Source: Edaphochlamys debaryana (Eukaryota > Chlorophyta > Chlorophyceae > Chlamydomonadales). From it: 64,000 nucleotides of DNA. Both the position numbers and the translations under genes were made by a program. The notes under the pieces are model-generated. The model saw nothing but the letters and a program-made list of their open reading frames with translations, did not search any database and was not told the origin of the DNA. The stretch spans positions 62,001 to 126,000 of the forward strand of contig JAEHOE010000064.1 of assembly GCA_016858145.1 (NCBI GenBank), given 5' to 3'. Shown one piece after another: positions 13,201 to 21,900 of the stretch (position 1 is the first letter of the stretch; the number at the start of each line of letters is the position of its first letter).

Positions 13201-16200
13201 TCGGGGCACGCAAGGGAGAGGAGAAGGGTCGGGGCATGACAAGCGCATGGGGCTACCAGGTAGACGTGGTAAGCAAGACCGCAAGACCACCTCGTGCTGC
13301 CGGTTCCACGCTTGGCAGGTGGTTCGGCCTGGCCCGCTGCCGCCACTCCCACACAGCCGAGGGGGTCACCGTGACTCCCACCCTCCAGGTGCGCTTGGAG
13401 TGGGTGGGAGCTGTGACGGTGCCCGAGTGCACCCTTGACACAACCCGGCTCGGCACAGACTTGTTTTGGCCTCGCTCTGCTGTCTCCGTACAGGCTTTCA
13501 CTGAACGGTCTTAGTTCCTCACCTTCCGCCCCGTGTGCCCACCCTCACTATCATTCGCCACCCTTCCCCATCAGTGCCTGGAGTACCTGGCACGCGCTCA
13601 CGCGGCGGAGGCGGTGCTGCAGCTGGACTGCGACCTGCTCGTGCACCGGCCCCACGGGGCTGCCGTGGAGGCGGCAGGCGGCTACGACCTGGGGCATGAT
13701 AGCAGCGACGAGTGTGGGGGCGGCGGCGAGGCGGCGGCATCGCACGCGGCAGCAGGGGGGACAGGAGGTCCGTGTGCCATGGCGGCGGCGTTCGGACTGG
13801 CGGGGGGCCGCAGCGGCGGAGGCGGCGGAAAGGCGGTCGGCACGGTGTGCGGTGCTGCCGGCAGCAGCTACCTGGCGACCATGCTGGGCGTGCTGAGGTC
13901 CGACCCCGCCACCGTCACGGTCGCACTGGACGCGCCGCCGCCGCCGGCCCAACCGCGTGGCGGTGCTCTTTGGCCGCCGCCGCCACCCACGTTCTGCGGC
14001 CCCGAGGGCCCCTGGAGGGTCGAGGTCCGCGTCTGCCTGCTGCACCTGCCCCGCCTATTCGCCCTGCTCCCGCTGCCCTCCGCCGCCACCTCTTCAGCAG
14101 CCTTCCCTTCCTCAGCACTCCCACCCCAAGCGGCTCCCGCCTCCACTGCCTCCACCCCACCCGGCGGCAGCGGCCCCCACCCGCACCCGCACCCGCCCCG
14201 CTGGTACCGCGCCCTGGACGCCGCCATCGCCGCCTCCCGCGGCCGCCTGCGCTCCTACCGGGGCGCCTGCTGGCCCCTCCTGGCGGTGCTACACCCCCCG
14301 AATGCGACCGTCAAGGCCCCCGCGGCGGCTGCCCGCGGACCCCTCATGGGACCGGTGCATCCATCCAACCTTCGCTCCACGACTGCTGCCGCAGAGCCGG
14401 CTGACCTCAGTGTTGTCGCCGAGAACTCAGAAGGGCCTGCGGCCGGCGAGGCCCCGCGGCTGGGCCCGGGTGGGACTATCGTGGGCTCGGGCCCGGGCCC
14501 GGGCCCTGGCGGCGCCTCTGGGCTGCACGCCGGGGCCCTCTGGGACCTGCTCTACGCCGCAGCGGCCCACAGCGGCGGCGGCGGCGGCGGCGGCGACGGC
14601 AACAACGGTGTTGTTGGCAGCCTCGGTTGTGGCAGTGGTGGCAACGGTGGTGGTGGCGGTGGCGGCGGGGTCGGAGGCGGAGGCGGTGGCGGCGGAGGTG
14701 GCAGCGGAGGCGGCGGTGGCGGCGGCGGCGGCGGCGGCCCCAGGGTCTGCTGGCCTTCCTGCCAGGCGGGGGTTATGGATGTGGCGGGGGGCGCGGAGGC
14801 CTGGGCGGCGGCGCTGGGCCGCGGCGAGGAGGCTGTGGTGGTGGTGGTGGGGCGGGGGGTGGCCCCAGGCAAGCTGGGCCGCTGCATCGAGTCGCTGGCC
14901 CTGCAGGTGAGGCGCGGGCGGCGGGGCCGGGTGGGCAATCCGCTGCTTGCTTGCACCTTCGCTCCCTTAGAACCGGCCGGCTCTCCGCCGCATCTACGTT
15001 TCCCCGCCGGCCTACACGAGCAGCCCTTCACACATCACCCGCTACCATGCCCCTTGCCGCTGCTTGCTTGCACGCAGCTCCGCTCGGGGCGCATCATATC
15101 ACTCAAGCCAACCCTGACCTTTGCCCTGCGGCGCCCTGACCCCACAGGACGTCGAGCCGGAGCGTGTGGGGCTCATTGTCATCGATGACGCTTCCGAGGG
15201 GTGGCGGGGGGACGCCGCGGAGCTGTGCTGCCGCCTGCTGCTGCCGCCCGCGTGGCGCCGGCGGCTGAGCTTCGTGAGGTGCGTACGTTGGGCCGCAGGA
15301 ATGGGAGAGCAAGCAAGGGATAAGGGTTGAACGCAAACCCGCATGACGCCTGCGGGTGCAGACTCTTCTCGGAGAAGACGGCTCACAGCTCTGACGGGAC
15401 CCGTCCCAATCGCAGGATGAGCGCTCGGAGGGGCATGCTGGCGAACCTTGATCTCGTGAGGCACTGGCAGGAGCTTGGGGCTTCCGGGCTTGTACAAGTC
15501 CCCCCTGCCGCCAACTCTAATGTTGCTCAGCACCGGCTTGAGTCCGTCGTACCGTCGTCCGGCACCGCTTCCAGTCTTTGTGCCTCCATAAGTAGCCTCC
15601 CAGTCTGGGTTGCGGGGAGGCGCTGTGCTCGATTGTCGGGTTGGTTTCGCGGCTGGCAGGCGTTACGCCGTTGCTCTGTTCCTCGGCTACTCACCCCCCT
15701 TACTCCTCCACCCGCCCGCCCACCAGGCCATCCGCCACATGGTCCTCGACCCGGCCGCCGTGGTCGTAACCCTGGACGCCGATGACGCCCTGGCGGCGCC
15801 GGGGGCCCTGCGGGAGGTCCTGGGGGCGCACCGGGCGGGGCACGACCTGGTGTTCGGGGGACAGCTGCGGACGGACCGGGCCCAGGACCCGAGGCAGAGG
15901 TGCGTGTGGGTTAGGCGCTGTGGAGCATGGGGCCAGTACGGATTCGGATCCGGAATCCTGAATCTGGATCTGGCCTACCTGGCCTATCTGCCTGTTCGGT
16001 TTTCGCCCCCCCCCCCACCCGTGTGCGTGCAGCGGCTACGGCACGGGCGGCATTGTGCTGGCGGGCCCTGCGCGGCAGCGGGCGCTGCGGGGCGGCGGCG
16101 AGGTGTGGCGGCACCTGCGCTCCTTCCGGCAGCGGCTGTGGGCCGCCATCCGTCAGGAGCACCTGATTGACCCGGTGGGGTTGGGGCGGGAGCTTGGAGG

Positions 16201-17952
16201 AGGGGGGTGCACGAAGGGATATAGGGTGGGTGGGCAGCAAGACTCAAGGACCAGCGACCATGTGACCAGGGCGTTTGCAGTAGGGGCCAGACCACCTACC
16301 TTGCCCGATGTCCATGGGATCCCACCCGCAGACCACCGGATGGTTCTGGGAGCGGTCCAATGACTGGTGAGGAGGGACTCGGAGGCAGGGGGGGCTAGGG
16401 TTTGAGGGATTGGGGCAACGGGCGAATCACTCCACGACCGTCCTACCACCCCCCTGCACCCATCCACCTGCTCCTCCATCCAAGCCCCTTGACCCAACCA
16501 CCCTCCCACCCGCCAGGGCCTACATGCTCCCCATCGCCGAGATGAGCCGCCGCCCCCGCCTCATCCCCCGCCCGCTCTACCTGTACGAGCCCTCGCGCCG
16601 CTCCTGGCCGGACCCCGCGGCCCGCGTCGCCCGCGAGGCCAGCATCGGCCGTGTGGTGGCGCTGCCGCCCTACTGCCCGGACCACGGGGGGCCCTCCACG
16701 GAGTGTTTCCTCGGCGGTGGTGGCCCGGGTTTGGGGCTGGAGCCGGGGACTGGGGGAGGAGGGGGAGGAGGGGGAGGAGGGGGAGGAGGGGGAGGAGGGG
16801 GAGGAGGAGGAGGAGGAGGCGGGCCGTGCTGGGCGGCGCTGGGGCGGCGGGCGGTGGTGGCGGTGGTGGGGGACGCCAACCTGGGCCCAGGGGTGGAGCG
16901 GGTGGCGGACAGGGAGCGCAAGGCGGAGGTGGCGTTCGAGGTGCGTGGGTGCGTGGGTGCGTGGGTTCCAGCCGAGGGTTCACCCCGGCGCCGGGGTTGA
17001 TCCATCCGTGAAGCCTGCGAGGAGCGGTCAGAGATGGAGGCTCGATCGGTGTCCGCTCAGGTGTCCGAGTGGCTAGCACCCTGCCCGTCCGCTGCAACTA
17101 GTCTAAACACCACCTCCTTCCACCAGACCCGGTTGCACATGGCTTTAACCCCCTTGCCCCTCCCCAAACGCAGGTGGGTCGCCGCCTGGCGGACGCTGGC
17201 TGCGTGGTGCTGACGGGGGGCGAGGGCGGCGTCATGGAGGCGGCCTGCAGGGGTGCCCGCGCCTCGCCGGCCGCCGCGCGCCTCGCCATGAACTCGGCAC
17301 TGGGCGGCGGCGGCGCAGGTGGCGGCGGCGGTGGGGTGACCACGGTGGGGCTGCTGCGGAGCGGCCGCGGCGGAGCAGCGGCGGGGTGGGACACCGGAGG
17401 CGCAGCGGGCAACCGCTTTCTGGACGTGGCCATTTGCACGGGTGCGTGGGGGGCTGGGGAATGCCGTCGGGCTGGGGGATCTGTACCGGGCAAGGGTCGA
17501 GCCAGGGTAGTACGGCAGTGCATGGGTATGCTATGCAGGAACAGCTCCGCTGCCGTCGGGTACCGTACCAGCCCACTGCCTCACAACCCCGGCCTCATCC
17601 ATGCATCCTCACCTCTTTGCTTGTCCCCCCACCCTTGCCTCCAGGTCTGGGCGAGGCGCGGAACGCCCTTATCGGCACCGCCGCCGACGCACTGATCGCC
17701 ATCGGCGGCGGCGCAGGGACGCTGTCAGAGCTGGCCTTCGCCTGGGGAGGCGGCGGCGCGGCGGCGGTGGTGGTGGTGGAGGGCGTGGGGGGCAGCACGG
17801 CGGGCTACGCGGGCCAGGCGCTGGACGGTCGGCCGCCGGCGGGGCGGAGGGTGCAGGGCGCGAGGAGTGCTGAGGAGGCGGTGGGGGTGGTACTGGCGGC
17901 GCTGCGGGTGGCGGGGAGGTGGGCGCCGCCGCTCGATATAGAGCCGTTCTGA
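4263..17952 (+). CDS. Composite protein: glycosyltransferases + kinase-like + methyltransferase + LOG/SLOG
   Basis: A 25-exon model keeps one open frame of 9,288 nt (about 3,095 residues). Exons: 4263-4439, 4665-5091, 5312-5691, 5823-5911, 6100-8702, 8845-8930, 9068-9570, 9691-9792, 9934-10251, 10471-10600, 10722-10830, 11041-11333, 11493-12121, 12241-12538, 12849-13069, 13319-13388, 13575-14906, 15148-15278, 15416-15455, 15727-15899, 16033-16174, 16332-16366, 16517-16940, 17174-17441, 17645-17952. Every junction is GT..AG with matching phase, and each restores a motif. Domain order: GT2-like (~20-390), second GT-A-like (~530-1050), helical link, degenerate kinase-like (~1350-1605), class I methyltransferase (~1606-1950), GT-A-like (~2030-2330), GT2 (~2560-2800), LOG/SLOG (~2862-3095). 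Long Gly, Ala and Pro tracts interrupt the domains, as is common in these algae. No signal peptide was seen at the chosen start. Transcription as one unit is an inference; two neighbouring genes are possible. The function is unknown; glycan or glycoconjugate synthesis is the best guess. Confidence 0.75.
4290..6200 (+). other. Domain: GT2-like glycosyltransferase (GT-A fold) of the composite protein
   Basis: Exon 1 gives a strand-loop typical of GT2 enzymes, ending in VILVDDS. Exon 2 gives NTGLLAA, and the exon 2/3 junction creates AVLDDDDAW, the expected DxD metal/sugar-nucleotide site. Exon 4 adds GSNLFARLGG and exon 5 starts with LGVRLALVGAR and TVWHF. The motifs occur in family order only after splicing, which supports the intron calls. 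Donor and acceptor sugars cannot be deduced. Confidence 0.7.
6625..8170 (+). other. Domain: second GT-A-like segment of the composite protein
   Basis: Within the 2.6-kb exon 5 the order is VVLVAGFAS, LAVLVLDNGG, then IGAARTLLQ, VAWVLDDDKRL, HYYDLSTAHTDHLE and FFLDLRAL. The VLDDD run is a plausible DxD-type site, and the whole is similar in layout to bacterial glycosyltransferase-like proteins as I recall them. Poly-Gly, poly-Ala and poly-Pro inserts separate the blocks. The call is weaker than for the flanking domains and needs profile comparison. Confidence 0.45.
9300..10600 (+). other. Domain: degenerate protein-kinase-like fold of the composite protein
   Basis: Exon 7 carries a glycine-rich loop (LGRGQEGVVV) and a candidate lysine in LMFKHM. 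Exon 8 carries a hinge-like AYGPYEGG. Exon 9 has ENVNPSNLLLL where active kinases have a catalytic Asp before the Asn, then FIDVGVDW, a DVG version of DFG. Exon 10 follows with a Trp-rich helix and PELAGFARF. The Asp-to-Asn change at the catalytic loop suggests a pseudokinase or a specialised phosphotransferase. This arrangement directly before a methyltransferase resembles bacterial proteins I recall but could not check. Confidence 0.5.
10722..12121 (+). other. Domain: class I SAM-dependent methyltransferase of the composite protein
   Basis: The junction of exons 11 and 12 creates motif I, VLDYGAGSGKLL, the SAM-binding glycine loop. VGYDP follows as the acidic end of strand 2. Exon 13 gives YDVVVCSLVLCVL (motif IV region) and LLLAVCHPSF. 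These are in the normal order and spacing for a Rossmann-like methyltransferase. The substrate is unknown. The C-terminal part carries Ala/Gly/Glu-rich inserts. Confidence 0.75.
12165..12196. repeat. 8-bp tandem repeat in intron 13 of the composite gene
   Basis: Four copies of a TGATCCRR unit lie just inside the intron between exons 13 and 14. It is a simple intronic repeat with no visible function. Confidence 0.7.
12480..14300 (+). other. Domain: third GT-A-like glycosyltransferase of the composite protein
   Basis: Exon 14 ends with VALMIKACAQDADRLEQQ and exon 15 continues LLSALCDP and LVVCADPREGPF. Exon 16 gives RWFGLARC, and exon 17 gives VLQLDCDLLV with a DCD version of the DxD motif. 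WRVEVRVCLLHLPRL and RWYRALD follow. The pattern is that of a GT-A-type transferase with bacterial relatives as I recall them. A Gly-rich linker of about 60 residues (around 14570-14750) ends it. Confidence 0.6.
12660..12870 (+). repeat. Duplicated acceptor and exon start in intron 14 of the composite gene
   Basis: The true exon 15 acceptor (exon from 12849) is preceded, 150 bp upstream, by a near copy whose exon-like sequence starts at 12699. Both read CAGGTGCTCCACCTGCTCT. Because 150 is a multiple of three and no stop intervenes, use of the upstream acceptor would add 50 residues in frame. Confidence 0.7.
14760..16600 (+). other. Domain: C-terminal GT2 glycosyltransferase of the composite protein
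   Basis: Strand 1 is VVVVVGRGVAPGK with CIESLALQ, then GLIVIDDASEGW across the exon 17/18 junction. ARRGMLANL follows in exon 19, and VVVTLDADDAL in exon 20 supplies the DxD motif. Exons 21-23 give VWRHLRSFRQRLW, TGWFWERSNDW and AYMLPIAEM with LIPRPLYLYEPS. This is the standard GT2 order, and it is the best supported of the glycosyltransferase domains. Confidence 0.75.
16830..17949 (+). other. Domain: LOG/SLOG (TIGR00725-like) nucleotide-binding domain of the composite protein
   Basis: Exon 23 ends with VVAVVGDANLGPG. Exon 24 has VVLTGGEGGVMEAACRGA and NRFLDVAI, and exon 25 has GLGEARNALIGTAAD and AIGGGAGTLSELAFAWGG. The GGGxGTLSE block matches the phosphate-binding loop of lysine-decarboxylase-like (LOG) and TIGR00725 proteins, a SLOG-superfamily fold. 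LOG enzymes hydrolyse nucleotide 5'-monophosphates, and many SLOG proteins bind nucleotides as sensors. Which applies here is not visible. The domain ends at the stop at 17950-17952. Confidence 0.75.
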
Positions 17953-18543
17953 TGGACGTAGTACGCGCCAGACATCCGAAATTGGAAACGCTTAGGCAGT
18001 GGTGCTGTGGCTTATGTAGGTGAGGAGGCAGCAGCAACGCACAACGAAGACCAGCACTACCGTACTTGCACGGCCAGTGGATGGGGGGAGCACTGATAAA
18101 TGGCGTTGGCACGCAGTTGTTCGAGGCGGGCGGGGTGGCCATGGAAGAGGGAGGAAGTTGAAGGGCCTTTCCCTGCCCTGTTGGCCGTTGTACAAAGCAT
18201 TGCAACAGGGCCCCCGAAAGCCTAAGCTGAAACCGAGGGGCTCGTGCAGTTGAAGAGCGTCACGTCAACGCGGGTGACATCTGAGGGGTCCCCATTGGCG
18301 CAAGATGCGATGGTTACAACAGGATCCGCCTCCAGAAGGGGAGGGGTTGAGCGTTGAGGAGAGTTGCCACCTACTGGGTGTGCCACCTGCTGCACACCGA
18401 CACCCCTGCAACGTGACAGTCTGCGCAGTCTGGCGCAGTCTGGGGCCCGAATCCTGCAAGCCTCCCGCCCGTACTGGGCCGCGGCCCTATGAACTCTGCA
18501 AGCCTCCGTTGATCTGCCTTCGCGCTCACAAGCTTCAGGATCA

Positions 18544-18548
18544 TTACA
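18544..18548 (-). terminator. Candidate poly(A) signal for the SRCR/PMP gene
   Basis: The minus strand reads TGTAA about 360 bp after the stop at 18907. It is the nearest copy downstream of that gene. Confidence 0.45.
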
Positions 18549-18745
18549 GAGCGCCTCTGCCGGAAGTCGTAACAGACTAAACAGCGGGCCACCCCCACTG
18601 GCGCATGCACCTTTCCCAGTGACGCCAGCAGACACCGCCACACGCAAGGCGGCAGGTGGCCGCTTATTGAGGGCTGAGAACCCGCACGTAAGCGCACTCA
18701 CGCCGCGGTTTAAAGCACGTAAACGAGGTCCCACGTCCCAGCACA

Positions 18746-18750
18746 TGTAA
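18746..18750 (+). terminator. Candidate poly(A) signal for the composite gene
   Basis: This is the first TGTAA seen after the stop at 17950-17952, implying a 3' UTR of about 0.8 kb. Confidence 0.4.
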
Positions 18751-18906
18751 CATTATTGAATGCTCCAGAGTCGGAGGCCGGGCTTAGATACGCGCGGGTG
18801 CGGGCCGCACCCGTACAGCCATATAAAAAAACCCATTTCCCCACTCCCCGGGGGCCCCATCTCTTACTTGAGTCGGCCGGTTATTCGAGTCGGCCCGTGC
18901 CGGTAT

Positions 18907-21900
18907 CTAGCTGGGCCCGCCTGACCGCTGTCGCTCCCCTTCAACCGTCAACTCCATCGCTACCTCACCCCACGCGACCCCGTCCTCCACATCTGCCGAA
19001 GCGGACGCCCGCCCTTTGTCGTACATGCTGACGGCGCCGCCGTCCCGCACCGCTGGGGACACCGATGCCCCTCGGGCACAGCCGCCGTCGGCGCCAGCCC
19101 CTTCCTCGCCGAACGCATCCCGGCCTCGCCGGCCACTCCCGACGTCCTCTCCGTCCTCGCGGTCGCCGGGACCGGGGCCCCTAGTAGGAGCAGCCCCGCA
19201 GCAGCCCGGAAGGCCGTCAGCAGGGAGGGCCTTCCGCAGGTGCGGCCAGGCCCTCCGCATGAGGCAGGCGGCGAAGGCGGCGATGAGGGCCAGGTTGAGG
19301 ACCAGGATCACCACGGCGACGCCGGTCTGTCGGGTAGGGGGAGCAAAGCATGTGGGAGTGAGGGAGGAGCAAGGGGCAGATAGATGGCAGATGAGCGGCA
19401 GGAGCAATACCGGTGCCGGAACCCCAAAGTGCTGTCGTCCTCGGCAGGCTCGCCCCCGCCCCCGCCCTTGCTCTTCATTGGCCGTAACCCCAACCCTTGC
19501 TTCCTCACCCCTTCTGGCCGTTCCGCAAAGTCGCCCTCGCCCACAGCGAAGTAGAGCGACAGAGTGACCGTGAGGCACAGCACCATGGAGGAGGAGAGCT
19601 CGAGCCGCCGCAGCAGCCTCGACGCCAGCGGTGCGACCAGGGCGTTGATGCCCCCCACGCCCAGGAGCACGGCCAGGAGCAGGAGCGCCTGGGGGATTGG
19701 GTCAGGGGCGACCGTAAAAGTGAATCGCGGATGCGATGGGCCTTGGCTGGGCCTTGGATGGGCCTCGGCTGGGCCTGGATGGGCCCCATGTGGCACGCTG
19801 ATATGGAGCAGGAGCGCCGGGGGGAGGCGGGGGGGAGCAGGGACCGGGGACACAGGGAGGAGGGTCAGCGCCTGGGGTCAGAGGCGGCGGGCTCCCACGG
19901 GCGGCGTGAAGGGTGAGGGACGGATGTCGGTTGACGCGTGCGGCGGGGATGCGGTGGGGGAGCGCTGAGGCTCGTGGGGCGGTGCGGAAGCGAGCTCTGG
20001 GCCTTAGACGGGCCTGGTTGGGACCTGTGCGGCGCGCTCGCGACGCGCCCCGACCCCCGAGCAGCGAGACAATTGTGAGGAGCGGCCAAGCAACTTGCCT
20101 GGTACGCAACATTGAGGCCCTGACCGAACACGTCCACCGCCACCAGCGCGAGTGTCTGCGGGGGATGCGGAAAGAGTTACCGTAGTGCGGAGCCGGACAA
20201 AAACATTAGGCCGCGGGGTTCGGCCCGTGTCCTGCCTTCAGGCAGCCACCTTGTCCGCCCAACACTTGCTTGCTTGGGGCTTGGGGCTTGGGGCTGGACC
20301 GTCGTCAGGCCCTGGTTTCGTGTCCCGTACCCCGCCCCTCGCACACCTGGAGCTGGACGGACGCGTCCCACCAGCACACGTGCTTCCTGTGGGAGCGGTC
20401 GGTGTACGGAGTCCATGTGAGCAACACCTCCATGTGGGGATGTACCGCAGCCCGCCGTACAGCAGCCCCGTGCCGTACCTGTACCGGCTGTACAGGTAGC
20501 CGTACGTCCGTTCGATGTGGTAGTCCTTGAGGCGGTGCCGTATCCTCCACATTAGAGCGAACGTCACGGCGGGGGGTCCCAGGCAGAAGACCAGCAGAGT
20601 CACCACCCCCAGGGGCACGTACAGCCCAGCGTGCGTCCCAACGTAGCACTCCTGGTTCATGTCGCGAGCCCAGTAGCCCCAGCGGTGTGTGGCCTGGGGC
20701 ACGTGCATGGGGCACGTGACACGCGACACGGAGCAGAGTGATAACCCAGCAGCTAGTCGCTTGCGAGGGCCTGTTCCTGCCTTTACCATCTCCGCTTCCC
20801 GCGCCCCCCTACCCCTCGATGGACGGGGACCATTCGAAGGGGTCCATGTACGGCATTACGTGAGGGGGCGCTTTTCGGCTGCCCTCGCGACGCGATGTAA
20901 CTGACCGAGCCGGCGGAGCCTATCGTACCGTACTGCGGGGGTAGCTACCGGCAGCGACCGTACCACGATCTGGGTCCGAATCCACCCACCTGCTCCAGCT
21001 GGTCCAGGGGCCCAGAGCCGCCCTCGTCGATTACGCAACACGCGAAGACGCTGAAGCCCGCGGCCGCCCAGGCGGGATACAGTACGAACGCCGCAATCAT
21101 GGCCACAACCGCCAACTGCCGGCGCAGGGACAGGGCCTGGTCGGCGTGGGCTAGGCGGGAGCCGAAGGAAGCTGCGCTGCTGGCGGCGGCGGTGAGGGAG
21201 CCAAGCTTGAGGGCCAGGACTATGCGGCGGGCCGCGCTGGAGCGAGACCGACGCTGGGAGGGCCGGTAGGACAGCCCGCCCTCGTCGTTGTCCGCCTCGG
21301 GCTCTGCCGGCTTGGGCCCACCGGCATTCGCGCCGGCTCCGCCTTTGGGGCTGGCCTCAGTCCCGGCGTCTGCCTTCGTAGCGTCCGCTTTCGCCTGTGC
21401 GCTGTCCTCCAGCCCAGCCCCGGCATCCCCGGCCTCCCCGGTCTCGGGGTCAGCAGCGGCTTCGTCTCCAGCGTCAGCGGAAGACCCGGGCTTGGACGCG
21501 GCCTGGGCAGTCCCGGCCCCGGTCCTGGTCAGGGCCTCAGCGCCGCATGCGTTGCTCGCAAGCCGCTTCACGCCGGTTGCTTTCGAGCCGAACGAAGCGA
21601 CCGCGTCCGGCGCTTCAGTCCCCTCGCCCTCCCCGCTGTGCTCGTCGGGCACTGCCTCCGCCACAGCCTCTGCGTCTGCTGCCTTGACGCGATCAGCGGC
21701 CGTGCTGGTCCGAGCGAGAAGCGGGCCTCCAGCAGTCCCACGTGACTTGGCAGCGTTGGAGGCTCCTGCCCACGAGCCAGCGCGTGGCCCCGGCGTTCCG
21801 GCCTCCGGGGGCGTCCCGGCCCCCGCCGCTGCAGCCCCAGCCGTGTGCTTGCCTGCGCCAGGGCTGGTGCTGGCCCGAGGGAGGAACGGGTCTGGCGCAA

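Larger units (their letters stand above)
17953..18906. other. Convergent 3' region between the composite gene and the SRCR/PMP gene
   Basis: Non-coding by inspection. Candidate poly(A) signals are TGTAA at 18746-18750 for the + gene and TTACA (TGTAA on the minus strand) at 18544-18548 for the - gene, with another at 18313-18317. If used, the two 3' UTRs overlap by about 200 bp. Confidence 0.45.
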
